A DNA stretch of 64,000 nucleotides from NCBI GenBank assembly GCA_023212645.1, contig JALBYC010000029.1, positions 1 through 64,000 of the forward strand, written 5' to 3'. Shown here one piece after another: positions 9,635 through 20,686 of the stretch (its first letter is position 1; each line of letters starts with the position of its first letter). This DNA is from Farysia itapuensis (lineage: Eukaryota > Basidiomycota > Ustilaginomycetes > Ustilaginales > Ustilaginaceae). The notes beneath the pieces are model-generated. The model did no database searches and was not told the origin of the DNA. It saw only the letters and a list, made by a program, of their open reading frames with translations. The position numbers and the translations under genes are program-made.

Positions 9635-11673
9635 TTAAGCAGATGCGACCCCGAACAAACCTGTGAGATACCCCTCGTAGTCGTAGACTGATTCCTCTAT
9701 GCCTTCCGCACGAGCTTGTGGCATGGCTGCTTTGAGATAGTCGATCGAGCCTTGTGGCAGCAAAGCCAGACGGAGGTCGAGCTCTGTGACATACGGCTTG
9801 TCGCCGGCAAGGCCCTGGAACGCTTCCAACAGCTGATCGGGTGAGGTGGTATCCTCGGTGATCTCGCGAAGGAATGTGAGGAAGGCGTCGTAGGATACAG
9901 CACCGAAGCTCTCTGACAGCTGCAGATGGATCTGTCCGATATCGTCCTCGGTATAAATGATACCCAAGCTGGCCAGCGCTGCGCCAAGTTCTGGTACGGT
10001 GAGAGTGTTGGAGGCGTCTTTGTCAAAGTAGCGGAAGGTGGACTCAAACTCTTCCAGTTGCGAGGGCGTCAAGTTGGTGTGCTGTCGAGAGACAATCTGA
10101 TTTTCGATAAAAGCGAGCTTCTTGGTAACGCTGGTTTTGACGAGCTCGAGCTCAAAGACCAGATCGCTGACGGTAAAGATGGTATGATCATTTTCTTCGA
10201 CGTTGGCATTCAGGCACTCTTGCTCGAGCGCCTCGACTGATGCAAGGCTGTTTTTAATCGGATCAAGACTTGCCATCATACGCTGTACTTGAGCACGCTG
10301 ACCCTCCAGATCTCCTTCTAATGCCGCAATGCCAGCAGCAATCTGTCTGAGCTGGCCTTCGAAGGTGTTTGCCAAATTGGCAAACTTGACTCGCAAGGAT
10401 TCCTTGGCTTTGCGTAGTTCAGCATTGATAGACCGACTACGATTTGCTTCGTTCATGGCCAGCTGTTCCCAAGCCTGATCCAGGTCGCTTTGTGCCAGTC
10501 CTTTTGAGGGCAACCACTCAGAAAGATGATATGTCTTGAGCTTGGTCTGTATGTTCCCCAACAAAGCCGCCAAGTCTGTTCGTTCTCTGACAACTTCGCG
10601 TTTGATTCCGACTTTGTATTGGTTGAAGTCGGTCAGCTGAGCTCGAGCATCGATGTATGTGCCAAGAAAGGTAGCAGCAGCCCATGCTGCCTTGACCCGC
10701 TGTATCGTGTTCACAAGTGCGAGTGCCCGTCGTTCGTAGTCTTGCTGCATGACCCAAGCACTCTGCATGACATCAGCAAAAGTGGCTACTCGACGACTGA
10801 CGACCTCGGCCTGTTCCATGGAGCTAAATGCATGAAAGTATTGAGCAACATAGGTCATGACACTGCGCTCGTCAGGTTTGGGTCGATCGCAAAGATCTTC
10901 AACATCGAGCAGCTGTGGAATTCCAAGATGCTCTTCAGCAATCTGAAAGGCAAGTCGAGTGCATTGGTGCGGATCGTTTTTGGGCAGCGCATCGTAATTG
11001 AGTAGATCTGGTCGATGGCGATGTATGAGGGCACAGAGTGCCAAACCGTTCTTGAACGATGTTGTGAAGTTGGTGACCTCGACCTCCTGATATGATGCAG
11101 TCTTGCGTTGGCACCACAGCAAGAGTCCTTCTTTGGCAGTGACACCCTCCTCGCTAATGTCGGCGATGGTGAAACGTAAAATGAGCGTCCAGATCATTCC
11201 CAGAATGAGCTTGAGGTTGCCGTCAACGATGTCTGTGAAGAGAGTGATAAGAAGCTGATCGACTGTGTGAGTCAAGACCTGAAGTCGTACTTACCTTCGG
11301 CTCCTACATTGGTGAGAACGACGCCTCTGCTCTTGATGAATTCGAGCGCAAGGTTGACATTTTCCGCTTTCTGTACTCGCATTCGTGGGTTCATGTAGAA
11401 GCGGCCGAGAGTCGTGTCGCCCATGATTTCCATCAGCTGTACAAGCTTGACACCGTCGGACAGATCGGTAGCGAGCGACTTCATGGGCTCGATCTGTCTA
11501 GACTCCAGCTTTGTATTCAGCCTACGGAAGCAGATGTTCTGATCAGAGTGATGCGAGGTGTGCATGAGCAGGAAGGCTACTCACCATTTGGTAAAGGTCT
11601 TTGCTTGGACATCTTCCCAGCCTCGGTCCTGGTCGGGTAGACCGACGAGCATCGAGGATCGCTTGTATGCCAT
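9635..11673 (-). CDS. AIN1: Alpha-actinin (actin cross-linker, Ain1-like)
   Basis: Actin-bundling protein of the cytokinetic ring or cortex. Three exons: 11673-11585, 11521-11295 and 11232-9635 (introns of 63 and 62 nt, both GT..AG). The splice sites restore the sequences TKWLNTKLESRQIEP and GAEDIVDGNLKLILGMIW exactly as in alpha-actinins. Product 637 residues. Tandem calponin-homology domains occupy about 22-240. They are followed by one short spectrin-like coiled-coil rod and a C-terminal EF-hand region with a good loop (DKDASNTLTVPE) and a degenerate second hand. The rod is far shorter than the four spectrin repeats of animal proteins, as in fission yeast Ain1. Divergent from the gene at 11955. 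Confidence 0.92.
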
Positions 11674-11954
11674 GATCGTGGCTGGAAGGATAAACAAAAA
11701 AAGGAAGAACACACTGCCAAGATTTGCGCTGTGTTACTTTGGACTGGAACAACGGCGATTTAAATGAGCGCGTCACGCGTTGTCTGTGTGAAATGGTGGA
11801 GAGTGCTTTCCGCACTGTTCGCATCGTTCCTCTCACTTTGCTGCTCTCCTTTTGGCGCACCCTACACCACAGAGGAGCAAGGGCGATCTGTTCGCATATA
11901 CACGATGCTCCGCTGATAGCTCGCAACCCCGGTGTCACTGAAAGCATAGGCGAG

Positions 11955-13766
11955 ATGAAGGCATTCTTGACGTCCTTTGGGCGACGTGGCTCTGACACCA
12001 ACGCCCGCAGCAAGGACGTCCTTCATGGACACGACGCAGATTCTAGCTCTCGGAATAATGCTGCTCTGTCTCGACCGCAACAGAAGCGCACTGCAACGCA
12101 AACGTCGTTCCGATCCATCGACAGCTCCGCACGCGATATTGGTCACATGCCGTCCAGCCGCGCTTCTCCGCTCCAGCAGGTGTCGTTGAACGGTCATTCA
12201 TCAGCAGCCGATGAAAATGCATGGTCATCGAAACTGTCTCAAAGCTTCAAAGGCTCCATCAGTCTGCGCAAGAAAAGCCAGAAAGAGTCATCTCCGGACA
12301 GGGATCGTCATTCACGATTTGAGTCTCGCACGAGGATTGACACTGATATCGAACAACATCGGCCAAGTGACTACACACCGTATAGCTCCCAAACAAACTC
12401 AGATATACCCACAGAGGCGCGTAGATTGTCTGTTGCAACATCAGACAGCGTCGACTTGCCCACGAGCCGACTCAATCTCGACAAATCTCGGCATCCTCCT
12501 TCAGCATCCCGCTCAGGCCCCTTGTATGCACGCGAGTCTCTCAACAAGATTTCAGCCAAGACTTCAGTTTCCTCGGAGCGCAATATGTCGGAGCGCAAGA
12601 GAATGTCGCTGATGAACTCTGCCGAGCTCGCCAACAGGCTCAACGAGCTTGCTGTTGCCAATGCCGACGGACTTCTGGACGAAGACGAATACAGGACGTT
12701 ACGCACGGCCGTGTTCGATCGGATGCTGCGAGCGGAAGGAGGAGCCGCGGCTGCTTCCGGATCAAGCAGCTTTGGTGCAATCACTTCGTTGAGAGACAGC
12801 CACGTTCAGACAGAACCGCCGAGTGATTTCGGACATTACAACGACGCAAGATCGTCGTGGGAGTACTTGGAACAAACCATCAAGGGCAGTCAGCCTTCGG
12901 CTGATAATGGTCTACCGACAAGCACTCGCAGGGGCAGTATGGCCGCTTTCAGTATGCCGAGACCTTTCAGCCGCGAATCTCAGAGAAGTGTTAGCGAGGA
13001 ACTGAGAAGCAGTAGCCGGGTCAGTCTGGCTAGGCGCAACTCGTTGGGGGCATCGTCTCTGCTCTCTAGTGAAGACAAACCAGGGTCGACACGGACGTAT
13101 CAGTCCTCGATGCTCATGTCAAGTCAGGCTTCTCATCTTGGACGCATGCGAAGTGGCAGTCAAGCTCGACGCGCCCAAGCCGAGTTGGCATCAAAAGACA
13201 TGGAGCGCGCCTTTTCAGCAGAGCGCACAGCTCGATCCTTGCGCTCAGTCTCCATTCACGACACAGCTACTGGCACTGGCGATGAACGAGCGAGCGAGGG
13301 CTTGTCTTTGGGTCGTGCAGAGACAGCCATGTTTGGAGCCGAGTACGCTGATCGAAGCACAGCAGAGATCAAAGCCGAGATGACGGTAGTCAAACAGGAA
13401 GGCGACTGCATGCTCGAGACGTTTTCTCACCTGGAGGAAACGCTTTTGCTCAAGCACAAAAAAGTAGACGAGGCCCTGATGCGCAAGGCACTTGCAAACA
13501 GACCAAGCTCAGATTGGCATCTGGCCGGCAAAGAAGGTTCGCGCCCCCCATCTTCGTACAATGGGCGCCGAAATTATGGTGCTTTGCAGTCGGTCAACGA
13601 GGCGGAGGCTAAGCCGCCAGAGGTAATTGCGTTCGAGCAAGAGCTGGCAGACGTCAACCAGAAACGGGAAGCGGTGGTGAAACGGTATCAGGATCGGCTC
13701 AGCTACTTGCAGAGCAAGCTTCGTTCGGCTGCAATCAGGGAAGGGCTCAAATCGCATCAGTTGTAG
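11955..13766 (+). CDS. Orphan Ser-rich protein with a conserved helical block and C-terminal coiled coil
   Basis: 603 residues from ATG 11955 (MKAFLTSFGRRGSDTN). The frame is open further upstream, but no better ATG is present there. I do not recognise a named family. Most of the chain is Ser/Arg-rich and probably disordered, with many RRxS-like sites. Around residues 215-245 lies an ordered block (LANRLNELAVANADGLLDEDEY) followed by a hydrophobic helix; similar LxELAxAN-GLL-DDEY blocks occur in other fungal proteins of unknown role. The last 70 residues (EVIAFEQELADVNQKREAVV onwards) form a coiled coil. It sits between alpha-actinin (divergent) and cofilin (convergent); any cytoskeletal role is only a guess from context. 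Confidence 0.8.
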   Translation: MKAFLTSFGRRGSDTNARSKDVLHGHDADSSSRNNAALSRPQQKRTATQTSFRSIDSSARDIGHMPSSRASPLQQVSLNGHSSAADENAWSSKLSQSFKGSISLRKKSQKESSPDRDRHSRFESRTRIDTDIEQHRPSDYTPYSSQTNSDIPTEARRLSVATSDSVDLPTSRLNLDKSRHPPSASRSGPLYARESLNKISAKTSVSSERNMSERKRMSLMNSAELANRLNELAVANADGLLDEDEYRTLRTAVFDRMLRAEGGAAAASGSSSFGAITSLRDSHVQTEPPSDFGHYNDARSSWEYLEQTIKGSQPSADNGLPTSTRRGSMAAFSMPRPFSRESQRSVSEELRSSSRVSLARRNSLGASSLLSSEDKPGSTRTYQSSMLMSSQASHLGRMRSGSQARRAQAELASKDMERAFSAERTARSLRSVSIHDTATGTGDERASEGLSLGRAETAMFGAEYADRSTAEIKAEMTVVKQEGDCMLETFSHLEETLLLKHKKVDEALMRKALANRPSSDWHLAGKEGSRPPSSYNGRRNYGALQSVNEAEAKPPEVIAFEQELADVNQKREAVVKRYQDRLSYLQSKLRSAAIREGLKSHQL

Positions 13767-13873
13767 CCAATGTAGATGTATGAAAGAGGCGTATTGGAGC
13801 TTTTTGGCATGTCAGGGGCTGAGTTCTAGGAATTGCTTGTTGTACACTGGCAAGACAAGAGCTGTGCGCGCGT

Positions 13874-14354
13874 CTAGAAGGTGGATCGGCTGACCTTGTC
13901 CAGGAGGGTCTCGTAGCTGACTTCGGAAAAGTCGGTGCCCTGGATTTCTGTCGAAATGCCGACGAGGGCCTTCCTCAAGGCGTCCTTGGAGGCAGCGTAG
14001 ACCATCTTTTGCTTGATCTTGGCATCGTCGGGGGACCAGGTGAAGAAGCAGATCTTGTTTCGCTTGCCGGAGCCTTCCTTTTCAAACTCGAAATCGTAGA
14101 TGGCGTATCTGCATTCGGCTGGAGGAAGTTCGGCGATAAAGTCATCGTACGAGGCAGAGGTAGAAGTGTTTTTGACGACAATCTCGGTGTTGGCATCGTT
14201 GAGGGTGTAGATAATGTACTTGATCTTCTTGCCGAGCTTGAGCTCCTGGAACTGGGAGAGACACTCTGCCGAGACAGCAACACCAGACGACTATACAGGA
14301 TGCACATCAGTATACCAGCATTGCAAGTGTGACGCGTGAGGGCGAACCTACCAT
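13874..14354 (-). CDS. COF1: Cofilin / actin-depolymerising factor
   Basis: 139-residue ADF-H domain protein that severs and depolymerises F-actin. The first coding exon is the ATG alone (14354-14352). It is followed by a 61-nt intron (14351-14291, GTAGGT..TATAG) and exon 2 (14290-13874). The spliced start [19 protein letters not shown] carries the N-terminal Ser that is the regulatory phosphosite in cofilins. [40 protein letters not shown] and the basic KDALRK helix are diagnostic. Length matches fungal cofilins. A run of 17 C (coding strand) lies just upstream of the ATG. Convergent with the orphan gene at 11955-13766. Confidence 0.95.
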
Positions 14355-15864
14355 GATAGCAAAGGATGAATGGGGGGGGGGGGGGGGGTTAAAGGGATTT
14401 GATGACAAGGAGCAAAGACCAACACCGGCGCGATCAATTTGGACTCAACATCGCCGTTGCATGTGATGCCGATCCGAGCGATTAGATGCTTATGTCAGCA
14501 TGAGACAAGCCCTTGACGCGTTTGTGTGATCGAGGAAACGCGACCGAATCACCGAACGAAAGCTTGTTTCGTGCGATACGGTATCCGCCGGTGTTGTTCC
14601 ACAGCCACGTACCCGGTGTTACGTGTATGAGAGTTTGACAAGGAGATCAGAGGCGCCACTCGGATGCAAACGCATGGCGCAAGGTTGAAAGTTGACCGGC
14701 ACCCTGGCAGATGACCGTCATGCTGTCGCACAAGCGATCATGTGCACGCCGTAGAGCGAAAGCATGATCAGATGCCGGATATGCAATCACGATCTGGTCG
14801 TCGGCAATGCAGCTTGCAGGGCGCAGGCTGAGGTAATGAACAAGCTAAAACCTGGGTAAAGGAACAAGCGAGGTACAGCAGGACCAGCAGCAGCGGCAGT
14901 CGATCGCAGGAGATCTTCGAAATCTACAGCGTGCTACTGGGAGCGCCGCCTGAAATCCAACACGGCATCGGGATAGGATTGCAGGATTGCAACTTACCAC
15001 AAGGGAGTATTGTGGCGTGATGGCTCTCTCTCCACAGGCATTCGAGGCCATTTGCCTGCCAAGCCGTCAATGGGCGGCCGCCTCTCAGCTGCTTGGCTGG
15101 TCAATTGTTGGATGCTCGGAGCCCGGCCAAGTTCCGCTGCATCTCGGGATCTCGCCTAAGTTGGAATTGGGCAGCAGGGTGTGCCTTCCAGCAATGCAGA
15201 CAACATTTCCTCCACCCCTCGTGCCAGACATGCCGTACTCGCTTGCACAATCCTTGCCGGTGCCATGAACTGTCTGCCTTGGCATTGGACACCACCTATG
15301 CCAATGGCTGTAGACTGCTTGCAAGTGGCTAGTGCCGGGCTCCGACAAGCAACCTTAGGCCGTGAGCGGAGTTGGGATCTGTCCCTTGTCGGAGGAAAAA
15401 AGAAGAGCAGAGATGGCTGACCGACGGAAGCAGAGCCGCTGCTGGATCCAGGTTTGACGTGCGCTGCCCACATATCCGAACCAGAAAGATGGGGGTTTGG
15501 GCGCGTGCCGCAACTAGTGCATATGCTCAAATTCTCGGAAATAGAACATGTCTCTGCTTCCAAAGCTGTCAGTCATACACTGGCTGCAACGTATCCCCTT
15601 CCCGGAGCGACACTTTTTGCGCTGCACTTGCACGCCCTCACGGCAGCTAACACGCATCCGAGCCAGCCTCGCTTGCCAAAGTATAGTCCAGACTCCGTAC
15701 AACATCTGCAGTCTGACTGCATCTTGGCAAACTGACACGGCTTGCTTCTGCTTCAACCTACGCCATGTCCTAGCCTCCCTTTTCCCACTCCCACTACTCG
15801 ACCACCAAAACATCGCAGCTATCCCAACAACGGCGAACAACCAGCTAGAGCAAGGGACCGCAGC
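14355..15864. other. Long spacer: cofilin promoter and bHLH-gene promoter
   Basis: 1.5 kb between divergent cofilin and bHLH genes. It holds a 17-base G run next to cofilin and several short open frames on both strands without family signatures. The right part is pyrimidine-rich just before ATG 15865. I see no gene, repeat or RNA in it. A long upstream region is common for regulated transcription-factor genes. Confidence 0.5.
14372..14388. repeat. Mononucleotide run G17 (C17 in the cofilin leader)
   Basis: Seventeen consecutive G on the plus strand, beginning 18 bases upstream of the cofilin ATG as read on the minus strand. Such tracts are prone to slippage and to sequencing error. Confidence 0.9.
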
Positions 15865-17568
15865 ATGACAAACAACTCTGCCATTCATCACCGGCAAGAG
15901 GCTGCTGCGACACCCCTCTATTCTGACCGCCAGATGTTGCCTCCCATATCCAGCTTTGCAGCCAAGGAAACCACGCAGAGGCTCTCTCCTCGTCCCAACT
16001 CTCGCGCTTCGTATGGTGCGCCGACAGAGGAAGACATGAGGATACAGAGACCGCTCTCCGCTTCCAGTCAGCGAGTCAATGGCCCTCCCACCTACCCTCG
16101 TGACCATCCAAGCGCGTACACCCAGTCACGCCCTACCCACCTCGGGCCCATGCACGACAGACAGCAGTTCAGCCCGCGAATGGAGGCAGCTAGAAAGACT
16201 TCCCCCTCCAGCATGCATGATGCGCCGCCCACACATCCAGACGGCGCTTACGCTCAACGAGATTTCGAGCAGAGAGAAGCTCGAAGAGCGGATCAACACG
16301 CATCTCTATACCACCGGCATAGCGAATCCGGCCCATCCAACGCGTACCGCGACGACTGGGTACAGGACCGTGTACAGAACGAAGCCTACTCGCGACGAAT
16401 GGAAGAGGCAAGGTGGCTCGAAGAGCGCCATCGACGGTTCGAGCAAGGCTCGTACCCTCAAAGTGGCTATGCGCCACTGGACGCACGACAACCAGCACGT
16501 TCTCTTGATGACGTTGAAGCAGAAACGCGGCATCTCAAGCGCAGAGGCACTTTCAGTAACCTTGCAGATGCTCACCGACAAGAAATGTATACTTCGTCGG
16601 CAGGACCAAGGTCCTATAGTCCACCTGACAACTATGCAGCCCATGGCGCAACGAGAATGGGCGCGTTGATGGCGTTGGATGCTGCAAGACCAGCGTCGGC
16701 GGTCGAAGGTGTGGCTGTCCCTCGCGGTGCACCGACTGCATCTCCTTCCACGACTTCATCTGGGACCAGCACCGTGAATGCCAACCGTCGAGTTGCCCAT
16801 CTCCTATCTGAGCAAAAGCGACGCGAGTCGATCAACACCGGCTTTGAAGACTTGCGTCAGGCCATCCCAACGTGTCGAGACGGTCAGGACAGCAAGGCCA
16901 CCATCTTGCGCAGGGCACTGGAATACATTCGTGAACTTGAAAACATTGTTGACCACAGTCACCGCATCAAGTCGGAAGAACATACCGTAGGCGGTGGTGG
17001 TGGCTTTGACACGCGCAGTCCGCCTGATGATCACGACACTCTTCGCCGTCTCGGTCGACCAGGAGACGAGACTCGCCGAGATCCAAGATTGAGCCAACGA
17101 GGGCCCAACGGCGGAGGTGACCAGCCCTCCGGACCGCATATTGGAGGTATGCCTGGCAACTCGTACGGGCTGCATCAAACAAACGAGTATGCCAATCGGA
17201 ATACTCCTATGCCCCGCTATGCTCAGGCTGAATCCCGTCTTGTCCAAGCGACCACTCAGGGCTCAGCAGCAGCAGCTTACGTCAATCGTGAGCCAGCTCG
17301 GGTCAAGCGCGCAATTGAAGAAGAAGCACATGCAGAGCTACAAGCACGTGTCCGACGTAGAAGATCAGAACCCGATCAAGACAACAGCACTGACTCGGCA
17401 GACAGCTCTCGCGCTTCATCCAGCGGCGCTCGCTATCTCGCCGCTTCTTCTAGCCAGGGGGAAAGTGTTCCGGCCTCCTTTTCGGTGCGAGCATCGCATC
17501 ACCTGCCATCCCTTCCAAGAGTCGAAGCAGACCCACCCCGCCAAGCGGCCAGACTCATTCCTTGCTGA
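15865..17568 (+). CDS. Basic helix-loop-helix transcription factor
   Basis: 567 residues, single exon, ATG 15865 chosen over the open but proline-rich frame upstream. The long N-terminus is Arg/Gln/Pro-rich and low complexity. The bHLH domain spans about 307-360: NRRVAHLLSEQKRRESIN is the basic region and first helix, then DSKATILRRALEYIRELE is helix 2. The H-E-R triad at 312/316/320 is the class B pattern that reads CACGTG-type E-boxes. Gln replaces Arg next to the Glu, as in a fungal subgroup with SEQ-RR basic regions. No leucine zipper or PAS domain is evident. A nuclear regulator; target genes cannot be told from sequence. Confidence 0.85.
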   Translation: MTNNSAIHHRQEAAATPLYSDRQMLPPISSFAAKETTQRLSPRPNSRASYGAPTEEDMRIQRPLSASSQRVNGPPTYPRDHPSAYTQSRPTHLGPMHDRQQFSPRMEAARKTSPSSMHDAPPTHPDGAYAQRDFEQREARRADQHASLYHRHSESGPSNAYRDDWVQDRVQNEAYSRRMEEARWLEERHRRFEQGSYPQSGYAPLDARQPARSLDDVEAETRHLKRRGTFSNLADAHRQEMYTSSAGPRSYSPPDNYAAHGATRMGALMALDAARPASAVEGVAVPRGAPTASPSTTSSGTSTVNANRRVAHLLSEQKRRESINTGFEDLRQAIPTCRDGQDSKATILRRALEYIRELENIVDHSHRIKSEEHTVGGGGGFDTRSPPDDHDTLRRLGRPGDETRRDPRLSQRGPNGGGDQPSGPHIGGMPGNSYGLHQTNEYANRNTPMPRYAQAESRLVQATTQGSAAAAYVNREPARVKRAIEEEAHAELQARVRRRRSEPDQDNSTDSADSSRASSSGARYLAASSSQGESVPASFSVRASHHLPSLPRVEADPPRQAARLIPC

Positions 17569-17782
17569 CACACACATCTCTCACTAAGTCACTCGTGCCA
17601 CGGTCTAGTTGTACCAGTAGTTCGTTTTTAATCAAGGCAGTCGAAGCAGTTTGCATCGGAGGATACAATTTGGGGCGGGCGTGTGCAAGCGATATGCAGG
17701 GTTCACTTTTTGAGGCATTCGTGCAGCCCAATTTCTTTGTGGCGCCATCTTTCTTGCACTTTACCACTTGTCTTCAACCACA

Positions 17783-19576
17783 ATGTGGACAGCACGACTC
17801 GGTGCTTGCGCTGCGCTGTGTATCGCTGTCGCATCGGCAGCATCGAAACCCGCTGGTCTGCCAGTACTGCCGGCCGGTCACTACTGGGAGTCAAGTGGGA
17901 ATACACACGAATCTCTGGCTAGGCCAAATGTTCGCAAGGTAGCCATCATCGGTGCTGGACCATCCGGCTCGTCGGCGGCATACTACCTCCGCAGAGCGCA
18001 AGACCAGCTTGCATCCACAGCCACAGAGTCGCGTGAGCGGATCGAAGTCACCATTTACGAGCGAAACAAGCGCATTGGTGGTCGAGCAGCTGTCGTATAC
18101 CCGCATGACGATGAGCAGTACGAGCCAATAGAGCTAGGCGCCAGCATCTATGCCGATGTCAACTACAATCTACGCAGAGCTGTAAAGGACTTCAAGCTCG
18201 AAACCGGCGCGCAGAATGGCGAGTCTGGCGAGATGGGCGTCTGGGATGGTCAGCAGTTTCTCTTTGTCGGAGACGCTAGTAGCTGGTGGACGAGCGCCAA
18301 GTTCTTCCTGCGATATGGCTACAGTGCCGTCACGGCTCAGAACCTGGTTGCGAAGCAGCTAGCTCTCTTCTCTCGACTGTACGATCCTTCCTTTCTGCAC
18401 ACATCGACCAGCGCCAGTTTTCCGTGGAGCTCAGTAGAGCAGTTGGCAGAGGCTGTCAATGTCAGCTCGCTTGCAGCTTCGACAGGGCTAGACTACTTCA
18501 AAGACCATCGTGTGTCGGATCTCTTCATCGAAGAGATGATTGAAGCTGCCACTCGCGTCAATTATGCGCAAGACACCGACCAGATTCATGGCTTTGGTGC
18601 CTTGGTCAGTCTGGCTGCATCTGGTGCGACTGGAATCAAGAATGGCAACTACCGTATATTTGAAGAATTCGTGCAACGGAGCGGCGCCACTCTTCTCACC
18701 GGCATCGAAGGGGAAGTGACTGGCATTGTCCGCTTCGACCGCGTCCAGCGCCCATCTTTTGCCAACGAACGACAAGACCAGGGCCCGCAGTGGTACGTTG
18801 GCACAAAAAGCGGTGAGGGAGACACCTATGACGCCGTCATCATTGCGACGCCTTGGCACAATGCCGATATTACGCTGCTCAACACCGAGTCCAGAGTCAA
18901 AGCCAAGCCTTTCGTCCATCTTCACGTCACGCTGCTGACTACCACTGCATCCGGCCCGGATCCACTCTACTTTGGATTAGGAGCGCAAGACTCGGTGCCA
19001 AAGACAATCTTGACCTCGGACGAGAGCGTTCGTCGCTCGATTCGAGAAAAGAACAACAGCACTCGAGGCACATGCGATGGCCTGGACTGTCCCGCAGACG
19101 CGAAGCGAGGCTCGAGCAAGAAGCAGCCCAAGATGGACTTTTTCAGTCTCAACTATCTGCGTCCGCTCCGTCCAGCAGGCAGGCCCGCAGATGACGAGGC
19201 GGCAAAGGAGTACGTGGTCAAGATCTTCTCGCACCAGCCTATGACCGACGACCTGCTCGACCGACTCTTTGGCCTTTCCACAATCACCTGGCTCAAGAGA
19301 CACGAATGGGACTCGTACCCGCTCCTCACTCCAACAACCCGCTTTCCACACATCCAGATCGACGAAAATCTGTACTACCCCAACGCGATGGAAAGCCTCG
19401 TCTCGACGATGGAGACATCCACCGTCTCGGCGCGCAACACGGTCGGTCTCTTACTGCGCAAGTGGTACGGCGACGCATTCGTCAACGGCCAAGACTGCAA
19501 GTACGAAGGAGCTAATAACGCTCAGGATCCCATGAAGAATGCCAATTGGGCCGGGTGGGGATGTGATTCTGGCTAA
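17783..19576 (+). CDS. Prenylcysteine oxidase/lyase (FAD-dependent)
   Basis: 597 residues from ATG 17783. The enzyme cleaves the thioether of farnesyl- or geranylgeranyl-cysteine released when prenylated proteins are degraded, giving cysteine, a prenyl aldehyde and H2O2. A signal peptide (1-20) points to the secretory or vacuolar lumen, as for mammalian PCYOX1. The FAD-binding Rossmann motif VAIIGAGPSGSSAAYYL has GxGxxG at 57-62, followed by the IYERNKRIGGRA hallmark and an ELGASIY block typical of the lyase family. Length is slightly above the usual 500-550, because of a Lys/Ser-rich insert near residue 430. Convergent with the antiporter gene. Confidence 0.85.
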   Translation: MWTARLGACAALCIAVASAASKPAGLPVLPAGHYWESSGNTHESLARPNVRKVAIIGAGPSGSSAAYYLRRAQDQLASTATESRERIEVTIYERNKRIGGRAAVVYPHDDEQYEPIELGASIYADVNYNLRRAVKDFKLETGAQNGESGEMGVWDGQQFLFVGDASSWWTSAKFFLRYGYSAVTAQNLVAKQLALFSRLYDPSFLHTSTSASFPWSSVEQLAEAVNVSSLAASTGLDYFKDHRVSDLFIEEMIEAATRVNYAQDTDQIHGFGALVSLAASGATGIKNGNYRIFEEFVQRSGATLLTGIEGEVTGIVRFDRVQRPSFANERQDQGPQWYVGTKSGEGDTYDAVIIATPWHNADITLLNTESRVKAKPFVHLHVTLLTTTASGPDPLYFGLGAQDSVPKTILTSDESVRRSIREKNNSTRGTCDGLDCPADAKRGSSKKQPKMDFFSLNYLRPLRPAGRPADDEAAKEYVVKIFSHQPMTDDLLDRLFGLSTITWLKRHEWDSYPLLTPTTRFPHIQIDENLYYPNAMESLVSTMETSTVSARNTVGLLLRKWYGDAFVNGQDCKYEGANNAQDPMKNANWAGWGCDSG

Positions 19577-19733
19577 ACGTTTTCTCAAATTGGGCCGAAC
19601 AATGTGAACGAATTTAATGTGCGTAAATGCGCCCGCCACGCAAACAGAACGATGATGGATAGCTGGTATTGTCGGAAAGTGAGATATGCGAGAATAGAGA
19701 ATGCTTTGGAACAAGAGGCGTGGGGGGATTCGT

Positions 19734-20655
19734 CTAACGGGCCCAAAGAGATGTCCAGAGGGCGTATGTCCACTGAGCTAGATTGAGGTGGGGTAGGACG
19801 GAGGGAAGTGCGGGGGGCGAGGATGCGAGAGCGTGGCTCGAGAATCCGCCGGCTCGCATACCACTAGCACGCGTGACGCCCGACGGCGCACTGCCAAACG
19901 CTCCACCATTGCGCAGTGTGAAACTCGTGACGCCATTGGCAAGGACGTCCATACCACTGCCGAGGAAGCTAGCCGCATTCGACAGAAGCAAGCCGCGGTT
20001 ATCATCGCCGGGAGACTCGGTATCCCCCGTGGGCGGGGCAAAGTAGAACCCAGCAACCAGCACCATGTAGGACAAGATACAAATTGTGCCGCGGTAGTAG
20101 TTGCTTCGACTTTCAATGTAGGTGTAGGTGAGTAGAAAGACGGAGAAGATGATGGCAATCACGTCCCAGCGCGGGAAGATGAGGGTGAAACTGCGATGAA
20201 TCAGACTGCCGTCGGTCAGACCGGCGTTGTAATAGGCGGAAAAGACCACCATGGCCGGAATCTGAATCAGACACACCTGCAGCGCGTAGGCGGATCCAAT
20301 CTCCATGGACAGCGCAATGTTGCCATTAATAGCAAACGACATGGCGTTCATAAACTCGGTCGTGTTGGGCACCAGCGCAAACAGGGTAATCCCCAAGAAC
20401 TTTTCGTCCAGCCCAGAGCCGTCGAGTACCACATCCACCACATCCACCAGAATCTCGGCAATGATGGCGTACAGCACGGTACAGCTGATCAAGACGGTGA
20501 GCGAAGTGCCACGAGACCAGGACGGCGCATCGTGTCCACCGTGTCCCCCGCTGTCCTCTCCGCCCTCCTCGTGCATGGAAATGTGTTTCTGGTGCTGCGA
20601 CACGTTGATCGAATGACGGCGCTGTGGAGGCATTGCTTGATTTGCCTGATGTTGA

Positions 20656-20686
<31 letters not shown>

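Noticed and set aside
15085..15563. Overlapping minus-strand frames in the bHLH upstream region
   Set aside because: Two frames of 87 and 135 codons overlap each other and have Ser/Arg-rich, motif-free translations.
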